From Nocardia transvalensis NBRC 15921 (GTDB taxonomy: Bacteria > Actinomycetota > Actinomycetes > Mycobacteriales > Mycobacteriaceae), in contig NZ_BAGL01000061.1 in assembly GCF_000308875.1 (NCBI RefSeq), forward strand, positions 57,295 through 121,294: a stretch of DNA of 64,000 nt. The letters are read 5' to 3'. Position 1 is the stretch's first letter, and every line of letters starts with the position of its first letter. Of this stretch, positions 27,072-36,305 are shown piece by piece. The position numbers and the translations under genes were made by a program. The notes under the pieces are model-generated. The model was not told the origin of the DNA. It saw only the letters and a list, made by a program, of their open reading frames with translations, and ran no database searches.

Positions 27072-27719
27072 ATGAAGACGACGTCCCCGACCCGCGGGCT
27101 CAACCGCTTGATCACCGACTCCTTCGGCCGCGTCGCCCGCGGCTACGACACCCCGCTACTCCAGCACATGGTGTACCGCCCGCCGCAGGATCAGGTGATC
27201 GCCGAACTCCGGGCGGCCGGGTCCCGCCGGATCGCCGATATCGGGTGCGGCACAGGCATTCTCACCACCCGCATTCTCCGCGAGCTGGAGCCGGAGCAGA
27301 TCTTCGGCATCGACGCCTCCCCCGGCATGCTGGCCCAGGCCCGCACCCGATCCACGCGGGTGACCTGGATGCAGTCCCCGGCCGAGCGCCTGCCGTTCGG
27401 CGACGAGGCCCTGGACGCGGTGGTCACCACCAGCGCGTTCCACTTCTTCGACCAGCCCGCCGCACTCGCCGAATTCGCCCGTGTCCTGGCCCCGGGCGGC
27501 CTGGTCGCGGTCTCCACCGTGAATCCCTCCGGCCATCTCGCGAGCCCGGTCCGCCAGCTCACCCGCACCACCCTCAGCCCGTATCACGCGCCGTCCCCGT
27601 CGGAGGTGCGGAACATGGTGCGCGTGGCCGGTTTCGAGGTCTCCGATCAGCGCCGCATCCACCGCCCGCTGCCGCGCTGGCTCATTCCGGACGTGATCAC
27701 GGTGGGCCGGAAGCGGTAG
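27072..27719 (+). CDS. class I SAM-dependent methyltransferase
   Basis: A 215-residue methyltransferase of the UbiE/Methyltransf_11 type. The SAM-binding motif is RIADIGCGTGILTTRILREL, with the acidic motif II FGIDASPGMLAQAR, then AERLPFGDEALDAVVTTSAF and the FARVLAPGGLVAVSTVNPSG strand. The ATG has GAGGCGAGG upstream. Substrate unknown. It is convergent with the SDR gene, one base away. Confidence 0.85.
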   Translation: MKTTSPTRGLNRLITDSFGRVARGYDTPLLQHMVYRPPQDQVIAELRAAGSRRIADIGCGTGILTTRILRELEPEQIFGIDASPGMLAQARTRSTRVTWMQSPAERLPFGDEALDAVVTTSAFHFFDQPAALAEFARVLAPGGLVAVSTVNPSGHLASPVRQLTRTTLSPYHAPSPSEVRNMVRVAGFEVSDQRRIHRPLPRWLIPDVITVGRKR

Positions 27720-27720
27720 C

Positions 27721-28590
27721 TCATCCCCAGCGCATCAGCATGCGGTCCACCGCGCGCGGTGCGACCATCCCCAGCATCCGCAGTCCGGCGGCGTACCGGG
27801 GCACCATGCGCACGGGCCGGGTGCGGATCGCCCGCATCATCCATTCCGCCGCCTGCTCCGGCGTCAGGCCCGGCATCGCGCGATAGCGATCGGTCGGCGC
27901 GCTCATCGCCGTGTGCACGAGCGGATAGTGGATCGACGTGAAAGCGATTCCCCGCGAGAATAATTCGCCGTCTGCGCAGCGGCCGAACCCCGCGAGGGCC
28001 GCCTTCGACCCGTGATACGCCGCGAACCGCGGGGAGGTGTCGGCGGCGACCGTCCAGGTGCCGACGTTGATCACGTGCCCCGACCCGCGCTCCGCCATAC
28101 CGGGCAGCAATCCGAGGGTGAGCTGCACCGCGCCGAAGTAGTTGACGGCCATGGTGCGCCGGAAATCGTGCATGCGGTCGAAGGATTCGACCAGCGGGCG
28201 GCGAATCGACCGGGCCGCGTTGTTGATCAGCACATCCACCGCACCGGCATCACCGACGACCCACTGCACCAGGTCCTCGACCTGATCGGGATCGGCGATA
28301 TCGCAGACACGGCATTCGGCCTTGCCGCCCGCCGCCGCGATCTCGTCACCGAGCAACGCCAGCTCCTCACCGCGCCGCGCGACCAGGATCAGTTCGGCCC
28401 CCGCGGCCGCCAGGCGCAGCGCCGCGGCCCGGCCCACACCGGCGGATGCCCCGGTGAGCAGGATCCGCTTGCCCACCAGCGATGTCGCTCCACTCCCCCG
28501 GACGCCCCCGACCGGCCGCAGCATATGTGGCGCGACCCGCCGGGCAACTCGCGCACGCACGGTCCCCGTCTTCGGCTTCCCCTCGACCAT
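27721..28590 (-). CDS. short-chain dehydrogenase/reductase
   Basis: A 289-residue SDR. Basic N-terminal extension, then the cofactor loop ILLTGASAGVGRAAALRLAA, VLINNAARSIRRPLVES, catalytic Ser region GHVINVGTWT and the YxxxK motif AAYHGSKAALAGF. The N-terminal basic tail plus C-terminal helices occur in mycobacterial lipid-associated SDRs, but the substrate is not clear. The ATG at 28590 is preferred to the TTG at 28602. Confidence 0.8.
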   Translation of the reverse strand: MVEGKPKTGTVRARVARRVAPHMLRPVGGVRGSGATSLVGKRILLTGASAGVGRAAALRLAAAGAELILVARRGEELALLGDEIAAAGGKAECRVCDIADPDQVEDLVQWVVGDAGAVDVLINNAARSIRRPLVESFDRMHDFRRTMAVNYFGAVQLTLGLLPGMAERGSGHVINVGTWTVAADTSPRFAAYHGSKAALAGFGRCADGELFSRGIAFTSIHYPLVHTAMSAPTDRYRAMPGLTPEQAAEWMMRAIRTRPVRMVPRYAAGLRMLGMVAPRAVDRMLMRWG

Positions 28591-28638
28591 GCCGCCATTC
28601 AATCACGCGCCGCGCCGGGCCCGGCCGTGGTCACATCC

Positions 28639-28737
28639 CCAGCACACCGCCACCAAATTTTCCCGGCACACCGCCACTGACTGTTTCCCGGCACACCGCC
28701 ACTGACTGTTTTCCGGCACACCGCCACTGACTGTTTT
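28639..28737 (+). repeat. 25-base tandem array (site 4 array)
   Basis: Units CCGGCACACCGCCACTGACT plus GTTTT start at 28663, 28688 and 28713, exactly 25 bases apart, preceded by a degenerate unit at 28639 (CCAGCACACCGCCACC). The next CCGG, at 28738, is the start of the palindromic pair, so the array runs straight into the hairpin with unbroken phase. Confidence 0.85.
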
Positions 28738-28806
28738 CCGGCATGCTTTTGGCCGGGATCCATCGTCCGCACCGGGGATTCCGGCCAAAAGCATGCCGGA
28801 AAAAAG
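28734..28806. repeat. dispersed palindromic repeat, inverted pair (site 4)
   Basis: TTTTCCGGCATGCTTTTGGC and rest of the arm, spacer of about 15 bases, then the inverted arm ending GCATGCCGGAAAAAA. Both arms carry the same T variant (CATGC instead of CACGC), as if the arms change together. It ends 16 bases from the stop codon of the pentapeptide-repeat gene. Confidence 0.9.
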
Positions 28807-28821
28807 GGGGCGGTGGGGGCG

Positions 28822-30258
28822 TCAGGTCGGTGGGGTCGGGGGTGGGGTGGCCGGGACCGGTGGCCAGGGTAGGGGGGAGAGGTGGGTGGGGCGGCGGGTG
28901 AGGTCCTCGTCCCAGTCGACCGTGACGCCTACCCAGGCTGTGGGGTGGTCGAAGCGGGTGGCCTTGGCCGCGAACTCGGTTCTGCGGAAGGAGATCTCGC
29001 CGAAGAAGTCGCCCGCCGTGAAGTCGGCGGCGGTGCCCTCGAAGCGGGCGCCGGCGAAGGAGACGGCGCCGTGGAATTCGGCGCGGGTGAAATCGACCGC
29101 GTCGCTTCCGGTGTGGCGCCAGCGCGCCTTCGCGCCGAGGCGGGCGCCGTCGAAGGAGGTCCGCTCGGCGTAGAACCGCGCGCCGGCGAACGAGACCTGG
29201 CCGCCGGCGAACGCGCAGCGGTCCAGGCGGACTCGGCCGCCGTCGAAGGTGGCGCTGTCGAACCGGGTGGCCTCGGCGTCGAAACGCGCTCCGGCGAAGC
29301 TGGTCTCGTCGCCGGAGAAGGTGGCGCCGGTGAAACGCGTACGCGGGCCGCCGAACTCGGCGCCCTCGAAGGACACCGGCCCGGTGAACGTGGCGTCGAC
29401 GAAGCTCGTCCCGGAGCGTCCGGTGCTGACATCCTCCGCCTCGGTCCCGGTGAACCGGGCGCCCCGGAACAGCGTCGGACTCCCGAAGACGGCCCCGTGG
29501 AAGGTGACATGCTTGCCGAGGAACTGCACGAATTCGAAGTTCGCGGTCCGCGACCCGGTGAAGCACGCGCCGCGGAAATGCGTGTGCTTCCCCGCGAATA
29601 TCGCGTACCGGAAGTCGACGTCCTCGAGAATCGCGTCGTCGAAGTCGAAATTGTAGGCGGACCACGAGGTTTCGGCCTTGCGCCGCAGGTGCGCCACGAT
29701 CACCGCGACGATCGTCCGGCGCACCTCGCTGTCGTTCTGCCGGATCTGATACGCCCGCTCGACCACGACCTCCCCGGCCCCGGTCTCCTTGCGCGACACC
29801 AGGTGATTGGCGCCGTCGCGCGGATCGTAGGGCAGCCGCAGGTAGCCGCACAGCACGTCGATGCACTGCTGCCGCCGCCCGCCCGCGCTGAACTCGTCCG
29901 CGACCCCGGCCATCGCGTACACGCCGGCGATTCGCACCGCCACATCCGGATCGCCCAATTGCTTGGCCGCCGCCCCGAACAGCTCCGCGAACCGGCCCCG
30001 CTCGTTGTCGCGCTGCCGCCGGTAGGCCACGACCAGCGCGACCGCGCCGCCGATTCCGGCCGTCACCGACAGCGCGATCTTGGTGAGATCCACCTGATTC
30101 GGCGTCTCCGTCTTGGCCCCGAGCAGCAGCCACAGCGTCCACCACGCCAGGCCGGAGATCGCCAGCCCGCCGAGTACCGCCGTCACCACCGACAGCAGCA
30201 GCGCCGAGCGCCGCATTCTCCGGCCGAGCCGCCCGCCCCACTTCCCCCGCCTCCGCAT
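28822..30258 (-). CDS. membrane-anchored pentapeptide-repeat protein
   Basis: A 478-residue protein. Residues 1-20 are strongly basic, two membrane helices follow (about 19-47 and 62-80), then a helical linker (QLGDPDVAVRIAGVYAMAGV) and, from about residue 210, some 40 pentapeptide repeats of the A(D/N)LXX-like pattern in a Phe-centred form (for example ADFTAGDFFGEISFRRTEFA). The C-terminus is Pro-rich. The repeats form a right-handed beta-helix exposed in the cytoplasm. Function unknown; known pentapeptide proteins include DNA mimics such as MfpA, but the Phe-rich membrane form here is a different group. Confidence 0.85.
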   Translation of the reverse strand: MRRRGKWGGRLGRRMRRSALLLSVVTAVLGGLAISGLAWWTLWLLLGAKTETPNQVDLTKIALSVTAGIGGAVALVVAYRRQRDNERGRFAELFGAAAKQLGDPDVAVRIAGVYAMAGVADEFSAGGRRQQCIDVLCGYLRLPYDPRDGANHLVSRKETGAGEVVVERAYQIRQNDSEVRRTIVAVIVAHLRRKAETSWSAYNFDFDDAILEDVDFRYAIFAGKHTHFRGACFTGSRTANFEFVQFLGKHVTFHGAVFGSPTLFRGARFTGTEAEDVSTGRSGTSFVDATFTGPVSFEGAEFGGPRTRFTGATFSGDETSFAGARFDAEATRFDSATFDGGRVRLDRCAFAGGQVSFAGARFYAERTSFDGARLGAKARWRHTGSDAVDFTRAEFHGAVSFAGARFEGTAADFTAGDFFGEISFRRTEFAAKATRFDHPTAWVGVTVDWDEDLTRRPTHLSPLPWPPVPATPPPTPPT

Positions 30259-30328
30259 AGCCGCATGGTAGCGAGAAATCGCCGCCCACGGCAGCGCGAG
30301 CGGCGATTTCCCTTATGCCCCTGACCTT

Positions 30329-31540
30329 TCAGGCCGCGGCAGCCGCCCGGCTCCCGCGCAGCCCGAGACCCGCCGCGACCAGGCACGCCGCCGCGACCAC
30401 CGCCACGAACCACGGGAATATCGTCCCCATGCCCCAGGTCGTCGCCGCCCAGCCGGCCAGGATGGTCGGCAGCGCCATCGACGTATAGGCGAGCAGGTAG
30501 TAGGCCGACATCGTCTCGCCCCGCTTGTGCTGCGGCACAACATTGGACAGATGCCGCAGCGATCCGCCGAACCCGAGCCCGAAGGTGCCGCCGAGCAACA
30601 CCCCGGCCACCAGCACCACGGCCCAGTTGTGCGTCGCCAGCGCCGGAATCGTCAGCAGCAGCGCGATCGCCATCCCGGTGTCGCCGCCGATCGCCGCGCG
30701 CCGCGCCGGAATCCCGGTGGCAAACAGCTGGGCCAGCGCGCCCGCGGTCGCCGTGGAGGCGACCACCGCCCCGCCGAACACCAGGTTGTGCACGCCGGTC
30801 TTCTCCGCGGCGAGCGCCGGATACAGCGACAGCAGCACGCCCAGCACCGACCAGGCCGCCATCACGCCCAGCGCCGAGAACCAGAAGTCCGCGCGAATCT
30901 CGTGCGGCACCGCGGGTTTCGCGATCCGGATGGGGCCGGTCACGCGCTTGGTGTGGGTCTCCCGCATCAGCACCACGCCCACGCCGATCAGCAGGCACAG
31001 CACGGTGATCACCACGTACGGCGTGCGCAGCGGATGCGGTACGTACTGCGCCAGCAGAGCCGAGCCCAGAATCGCCACGGCCATACCGGCATTGAACGCC
31101 ACGCCCGTCAGCTGCCCCGACCGCGCGCCGTGCTTGGGCCGCAGATCCAGCAGCGCCGCCGCGCCGGACACCACCGTCGCGCCGACCGCGATCCCGTGCA
31201 GGGCGCGGGCCACGAGCAGCATCGCGACATTGTCGGCCAGCAGGAACACGACCAGGCCGAGCACCATGGTGGCGAAGGCGCCCAGCAGCACCGGCTTGCG
31301 CCCCACAACGTCGGAGATCTTGCCGGACACCAGCACCGCGCCCAGGGCCGCGACCGCGTACACGGCGAAGACGAGGGTGGTGGTCAGCGGCGAGAAGTGC
31401 CACTCCTTCTGATACAGGCCGTACAGCGGTGCGGGCGCGCCGGACACTCCGAGCGCGACGCCGCTGGCGGTCAGGATCAACGCGTATGCCCAGGGTTGCG
31501 CCGTCCGCTCGACCGGGGATACAGCCACTGTCGCTGCCAT
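30329..31540 (-). CDS. MFS drug efflux-type transporter
   Basis: A 403-residue major facilitator with twelve predicted helices. The loop 2-3 motif appears as GAVLVSGKISDVVGRKPVLL and helix-5 motif C-like glycines follow. It resembles DHA1 drug exporters of the YcaD/Bcr type; substrate unknown. The adjacent divergent ArsR-family regulator probably controls it. A palindromic site lies in the shared promoter region. Confidence 0.82.
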   Translation of the reverse strand: MAATVAVSPVERTAQPWAYALILTASGVALGVSGAPAPLYGLYQKEWHFSPLTTTLVFAVYAVAALGAVLVSGKISDVVGRKPVLLGAFATMVLGLVVFLLADNVAMLLVARALHGIAVGATVVSGAAALLDLRPKHGARSGQLTGVAFNAGMAVAILGSALLAQYVPHPLRTPYVVITVLCLLIGVGVVLMRETHTKRVTGPIRIAKPAVPHEIRADFWFSALGVMAAWSVLGVLLSLYPALAAEKTGVHNLVFGGAVVASTATAGALAQLFATGIPARRAAIGGDTGMAIALLLTIPALATHNWAVVLVAGVLLGGTFGLGFGGSLRHLSNVVPQHKRGETMSAYYLLAYTSMALPTILAGWAATTWGMGTIFPWFVAVVAAACLVAAGLGLRGSRAAAAA

Positions 31541-31563
31541 CGCTCCCTCTCCATCAGGTAAGT

Positions 31564-31579
31564 TTGATTGCGATCGAAC
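31564..31579. promoter_or_regulatory. imperfect palindrome TTTGAT-N4-ATCGAA, possible ArsR-type operator
   Basis: It lies between the MFS gene and the ArsR-family gene, with related half-sites CGATTC and ATCAAA at 31600-31615. Divergent ArsR regulators usually bind such a dyad to control both genes. One mismatch in the dyad keeps confidence low. Confidence 0.4.
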
Positions 31580-31632
31580 CCAACCACCGTAACGCCGGTA
31601 CGATTCCCATCAAACCGTCAGTGAGGAAGATC

Positions 31633-31962
31633 ATGACGGAAACGAACCGCGTCGTCGAGGCATTTCCGGTCGCCCCGGTGCAGACCGTGCTCGACGCGCT
31701 GCACGACCCGGTCCGCCTGGAGATGGTGCGACGGCTGGCCAACGCGGGCACACCGGTGCGCTGCGGCCTGCTCTACGACACGATCAACAAGTCGACCGCG
31801 ACGCATCATCTGAAAACGCTGCGCCAGGCCGGTCTCACCGAGAAGATCATCGAGGACGGGCAGACCTACGCGCGGCTGCGCACCGAGGAGGTGGCCCGGG
31901 AACTGCCCGGACTGCTGGACGCGGTGGTGGCCGCGGCCAATCGGAGCGAACCGAAGGACTAG
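31633..31962 (+). CDS. ArsR-family winged-helix regulator
   Basis: A 109-residue repressor-type protein: TVLDALHDPVRLEMVRRLAN, LLYDTINKSTATHHLKTLRQ and AGLTEKIIEDGQTYARLR give the helix-turn-helix and wing. No metal-binding cysteine pair is seen, so it senses something other than the classical metals. GAGGAAG precedes the ATG. The next gene starts right after its stop codon. Confidence 0.85.
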   Translation: MTETNRVVEAFPVAPVQTVLDALHDPVRLEMVRRLANAGTPVRCGLLYDTINKSTATHHLKTLRQAGLTEKIIEDGQTYARLRTEEVARELPGLLDAVVAAANRSEPKD

Positions 31963-32361
31963 ATGTCACCGATCGCCGAACTGACCGAGGTGGTCGTGGA
32001 CCTGCATTCGGATCTCGCCGAATGGCTGGGCACCGACGCGCCGCCGAAGGTCTTCGACCGGTTCGCCAACGCGCTGGACGACGGGTTCACCTCGGTCGTC
32101 ACCACGGGCGAGGCCGTGACTCGCGACGCGCTGCTGTCGGGGGTGTGGTCGGCGCGCAACGCCCAGCCTGGCCTGGAGATCGAGATCACCGATGTCACCG
32201 AGATCGCCCGCACCACGAAGCTCGTCATCGTGCGCTTCGTCGCCGAGAACCGCTTCGGCGGCGCGAGCATGCGCCGCCGGGTGACCGCGGTCCTGCTCAC
32301 CGACGGCCAGCTCTACTCCTGGCGCTCGGTGCACGAGACCGCCATCCCCGCGGCGTCCTGA
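31963..32361 (+). CDS. NTF2-like/SnoaL-type small protein
   Basis: A 132-residue alpha+beta protein compatible with the NTF2-like (DUF4440/SnoaL) fold: LAEWLGTDAPPKVFDRFANA, then ending strands MRRRVTAVLLTDGQLYSWRS. Such folds are small ligand-binding or enzymatic domains. Its ATG follows the regulator's TAG without a gap, so they form an operon and it may handle the ligand of the exporter system. Function unknown. Confidence 0.6.
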   Translation: MSPIAELTEVVVDLHSDLAEWLGTDAPPKVFDRFANALDDGFTSVVTTGEAVTRDALLSGVWSARNAQPGLEIEITDVTEIARTTKLVIVRFVAENRFGGASMRRRVTAVLLTDGQLYSWRSVHETAIPAAS

Positions 32362-32377
32362 CCCCGGACCGGGCGGC

Positions 32378-33778
32378 TCAGTCGTTCACGAGCCGCCGGA
32401 CCGACGTGGGCAGATCGCGGGTGCGGCGGAACGGTCCCGCCACCGACACCGCGAACGGCCGGGCCAGCAGGGAGCGAGCCACGGCCGAGACCTCCGCGGT
32501 GGTCACCGCGTCGATCCGGGCCAGCGTGTCCGAGACGCTGCGGTGGTTGCCGTAGCTGAGTTCGCTGCGGCCGATCCGGTTCATCCGGGAGCCGGAATCC
32601 TCCAGCCCCAGCACCAGACCGCCGCGCAGCGAACCCTTGGCGCGAGCGCATTCGGCATCGGTGATGCCGTCCGCCGCAACCTCTTCCAGCACGTCGCGCG
32701 CGAGACTCGCGACCTGGCCGAGGTTTTCGGGCTGGCAGCCCAGATACACCGAGAAGGCGCCCGTATCGGCGAAGGTGTCGACGCTCGAGTACACCGAGTA
32801 CGCCAGGCCGCGCTCCTCCCGGATGCGCTGGAACAGACGGGAACTCAGCCCGCCGCCGAGCACGGTGTTCAGCACCGACAGCGGCCAGCGCTTCTGCCCC
32901 TCGTGCCGCCCGTAGGCGCGCACCCCGAACACCAGGTGCGCCTGCTCGCTGTCGCGGTAGGTCCGCTCCAGCCGCGGCGGCGTCCGCATGCGGAAGTGGC
33001 CCTCGCGCCGCGGCGCCGGTTCCCGCACCGGATCGAGGCGGCCCGCGAAGGCGCGATAGATCAGTTCCACCGTGTGCTCGTGGTCGACATTGCCGGCCAC
33101 CGCGACGACCATCCGGTCCGGACGGTAGCGGCGCTGATGGAATCCGCGCAGCTGCGCCGCGGTCATGCCCTCGATGGATTCGACGGTGCCGATCACCGGC
33201 CGCCCGATCGGGTGGTCGCCGAACAGCGCGGTCAGAAACGCGTCGCCGACCATGTCCTCGGGGTCGTCGTCGCGCATCGAGATCTCCTCGAGCACCACCT
33301 GGCGCTCGACGCCGACATCCTCGCCGCGGCACAGCCCGTTCAGCACCACGTCCGACACCAGATCCACCGCCAGCGGCAGATCCTCGTCGAGGACGTGCGC
33401 GTAGTAGCAGGTCTGCTCCTTGGCGGTGAACGCGTTCAGCTCACCGCCGACCGCGTCCATGGCCTGCGCGATATCCAGCGCCGACCGGGTGGGCGTCTGC
33501 TTGAACAGCAGATGTTCCAGGAAATGCGCGGCCCCGGCGACCGTCGGGCCCTCGTCGCGCGAGCCGACGCCGACCCAGACCCCGACCGACGCCGACCGCA
33601 CGCCCGGCACGTGCTCGGTCACGACTCGCAGCCCGCCAGGCAGCACGGTACGCCGCACACCGCTGTCGGTGAGCGGGGCGTCCGTGGTCGCGAGTCGTAG
33701 CGAAGAACCCCCCTGCTCGGTAACGAGCGAGGGGGGCGTGTGCTTCTTCTTCGTCACACCGAAATTTTTACTCGGCAC
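32378..33778 (-). CDS. pepR: M16-family zinc metallopeptidase (PepR)
   Basis: A 466-residue processing-peptidase homologue. The inverted zinc motif HxxEH is seen in AAHFLEHLLFKQTPTRSALD, with the distal Glu in NAFTAKEQTCYYAHVLDEDL. The second inactive half has HLVFGVRAYGRHEGQKRWPL and the R/Y pair region ERGLAYSVYSSVDTFADTG. It follows gpsI as Rv2782c follows Rv2783c; the GTG at 33778 overlaps the gpsI end by 11 bases. A GTG at 33757 is an alternative. Natural substrates are unknown. Confidence 0.9.
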   Translation of the reverse strand: MPSKNFGVTKKKHTPPSLVTEQGGSSLRLATTDAPLTDSGVRRTVLPGGLRVVTEHVPGVRSASVGVWVGVGSRDEGPTVAGAAHFLEHLLFKQTPTRSALDIAQAMDAVGGELNAFTAKEQTCYYAHVLDEDLPLAVDLVSDVVLNGLCRGEDVGVERQVVLEEISMRDDDPEDMVGDAFLTALFGDHPIGRPVIGTVESIEGMTAAQLRGFHQRRYRPDRMVVAVAGNVDHEHTVELIYRAFAGRLDPVREPAPRREGHFRMRTPPRLERTYRDSEQAHLVFGVRAYGRHEGQKRWPLSVLNTVLGGGLSSRLFQRIREERGLAYSVYSSVDTFADTGAFSVYLGCQPENLGQVASLARDVLEEVAADGITDAECARAKGSLRGGLVLGLEDSGSRMNRIGRSELSYGNHRSVSDTLARIDAVTTAEVSAVARSLLARPFAVSVAGPFRRTRDLPTSVRRLVND

Positions 33779-36044
33779 CGGCCTCTACCGCAGCGGTGTC
33801 GGCGGTAACGGGCGCCGCCGCTGTGTCCTCTTCCTCGACCGGAACCAGGGAGATCTTGCCCCGGTTGTCGATGTCGGCGATCTCGACGCGGATCTTGTCG
33901 CCGACGTTCACCACGTCCTCGACCTTGCCGACCCGCTTGCCGTTGCCCAGCTTCGAGATGTGCACCAGACCGTCGCGGCCCGGCAGCAGCGAGACGAACG
34001 CGCCGAAGGCAGTGGTCTTGACGACCGTGCCGAGGAAGCGCTCGCCGACCTTCGGCAGCTGCGGGTTCGCGATGGCGTTGATCTGATCGATCGCGGCCTG
34101 CGCCGACGGGCCGTCGGTCGCGCCGACGAACACGGTGCCGTCGTCCTCGATGGAGATGTTGGCGCCGGTGTCCTCGGTGATCTGGTTGATGACCTTGCCC
34201 TTGGGTCCGATCACCTCGCCGATCTTGTCGACCGGGATCTTGATGGCGGTGACGCGCGGGGCGTACGGGCTCATCTCGTCCGGGCTGGCGATGGCCTCGG
34301 CCATGACCTCCAGGATGGTCAGGCGCGCGTCGCGGGCCTGGTTCAGGGCGCCGGCCAGCACCTTGGAGGGGATGCCGTCGAGCTTGGTGTCCAGCTGCAG
34401 CGCGGTGACGAAGTCCCGGGTGCCGGCGACCTTGAAGTCCATGTCACCGAAGGCGTCCTCGGCGCCGAGGATGTCGGTCAGCGCGACGTAGCGGGTCTCC
34501 TCCTCGCCCTGGTCGTTCTTGATCGCGTCGGACACCAGGCCCATGGCGATACCGGCGACCGGCGCCTTCAGCGGCACACCGGCGTTCAGCAACGCCAGGG
34601 TCGAGGCGCACACCGAACCCATCGAGGTCGAACCGTTGGAGCTCAGCGCCTCCGACACCTGACGGATGGCGTAGGGGAACTCCTCCTGGCTGGGCAGCAC
34701 CGGGATCAGGGCGCGCTCGGCGAGGGCGCCGTGCCCGATCTCGCGCCGCTTCGGGGAGCCGACGCGGCCGGTCTCGCCGGTGGAGAACGGCGGGAAGTTG
34801 TAGTGGTGCATGTAGCGCTTGGAGGTCTCCGGGCCGAGCGAGTCGACCTGCTGCGCCATCTTCACCATGTCGAGGGTGGTGACGCCCAGGATCTGGGTCT
34901 CACCGCGCTCGAACAGCGCCGAACCGTGCGCCCGCGGGACCACGGCGACCTCGGCCGACAGCGCGCGGATATCCGCGAGGCCGCGGCCGTCGATGCGGAA
35001 GCCGTCGGACAGGATGCGCTGGCGCACAAGCTTCTTGGTGACCGAGCGGAACGCCGCGCCGATCTCCTTCTCGCGGCCCTCGAAGTCCTCGGCGAGGCTC
35101 GAGAGCACCGAGAGTTTGACCTCGTCGATCTTCTCCTCGCGCTCCTGCTTGCCCGGGATGGACAGCGCCTCGTTCAGCGGGGTCTTCGCGGTGCCCTCGA
35201 CGGCCGTGTACACGTCGTCCTGGTACGGCGGGAAGAGCGGGAACTCCTCGGTCGGCTTCGCCGCCAGCTGCGCCAGGTCCTGCTGCGCCTTGCACAGCCG
35301 GGCGATGAACGGCTTGGCGGCCTCCAGGCCCTCGGCCACCACGGTCTCGGTCGGCGCCTGCGCGCCGCCCTCGACCAGGGCGATCACGGTGTCGGTGGCC
35401 TCGGCCTCGACCATCATGATCGCGACGTCACCGGACTCGACGACGCGGCCGGCCACGACCATGTCGAAGACCGCGCCCTCGAGCTGCTCGACGGTCGGGA
35501 ACGCCACCCACTGGCCCTCGATCAGCGCGACGCGCACGCCGCCGACCGGGCCGGAGAACGGCAGGCCCGAGATCTGCGTCGACGCCGAGGCCGCGTTGAT
35601 CGCGACGACGTCGTACAGGTCCTTCGGGTCCAGGCTCATGACCGTGACCACGACCTGAATCTCGTTGCGCAGGCCGTCGACGAACGACGGGCGCAGCGGC
35701 CGGTCGATCAGGCGGCAGGTCAGAATGGCGTCGGTGGAGGGACGGCCCTCGCGGCGGAAGAACGAGCCGGGGATGCGGCCCGCAGCGTACATCCGTTCCT
35801 CGACGTCGACCGTCAGCGGGAAGAAGTCGAACTGGTCCTTGGGGTGCTTACCGGCGGTGGTCGCCGACAGCAGCATGGTCTCGTCGTCCAGGTAGGCGAC
35901 GACCGCACCCGCGGCCTGCTTGGCCAGGCGCCCGGTCTCGAACCGCACGGTGCGGGTGCCGTAGCTGCCGTTGTCGATCAGCGCGACCGACTCGAAGACT
36001 CCGGGCTCGACCTCGACCGCGGAGCTGGTCTGTGTATCCGTCAT
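33768..36044 (-). CDS. gpsI: polynucleotide phosphorylase / guanosine pentaphosphate synthetase
   Basis: A 758-residue 3'-to-5' phosphorolytic RNase, part of RNA degradation. Two RNase PH domains (about residues 20-250 and 350-580; GRPSTDAILTCRLIDRPLRP, then ETQILGVTTLDMVKMAQQVD and SSNGSTSMGSVCASTLALLN), a KH domain (DKIGEVIGPKGKVINQITED) and an S1 domain (GTVVKTTAFGAFVSLLPGRD) are in the expected order. The ATG at 36044 is chosen; the frame upstream to 36143 is non-conserved. It lies downstream of rpsO, as in most bacteria. Confidence 0.96.
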   Translation of the reverse strand: MTDTQTSSAVEVEPGVFESVALIDNGSYGTRTVRFETGRLAKQAAGAVVAYLDDETMLLSATTAGKHPKDQFDFFPLTVDVEERMYAAGRIPGSFFRREGRPSTDAILTCRLIDRPLRPSFVDGLRNEIQVVVTVMSLDPKDLYDVVAINAASASTQISGLPFSGPVGGVRVALIEGQWVAFPTVEQLEGAVFDMVVAGRVVESGDVAIMMVEAEATDTVIALVEGGAQAPTETVVAEGLEAAKPFIARLCKAQQDLAQLAAKPTEEFPLFPPYQDDVYTAVEGTAKTPLNEALSIPGKQEREEKIDEVKLSVLSSLAEDFEGREKEIGAAFRSVTKKLVRQRILSDGFRIDGRGLADIRALSAEVAVVPRAHGSALFERGETQILGVTTLDMVKMAQQVDSLGPETSKRYMHHYNFPPFSTGETGRVGSPKRREIGHGALAERALIPVLPSQEEFPYAIRQVSEALSSNGSTSMGSVCASTLALLNAGVPLKAPVAGIAMGLVSDAIKNDQGEEETRYVALTDILGAEDAFGDMDFKVAGTRDFVTALQLDTKLDGIPSKVLAGALNQARDARLTILEVMAEAIASPDEMSPYAPRVTAIKIPVDKIGEVIGPKGKVINQITEDTGANISIEDDGTVFVGATDGPSAQAAIDQINAIANPQLPKVGERFLGTVVKTTAFGAFVSLLPGRDGLVHISKLGNGKRVGKVEDVVNVGDKIRVEIADIDNRGKISLVPVEEEDTAAAPVTADTAAVEAGAE

Positions 36045-36305
36045 TGTTCTGTTCTCAACCTCTCGTCTCGCCGGATCCAGCGCAGGTGTGCGCGATCCGG
36101 CTGTTGTCAGCCGTACCCGGCTTGGGCGCGTCTCGGCGCGCACACCCGGCCGGTCCCCCTTGGGAGCGGCGACGCGGAGGCGGTCATCGATCGAAGCTCT
36201 CCGGACCGTCGTGCCGAAAAGCCACTACCGAAGACCGACGCCACGCGACGGGTGTGTACGGCCGTGTCGTCGTCGTGCGTGTTACCGATCGGTCCATACA
36301 CGACT

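Noticed and set aside
28639..28806. CRISPR-like array
   Set aside because: Units of 25 bases are contiguous without unique spacers, only three full copies exist, and no cas genes are nearby.
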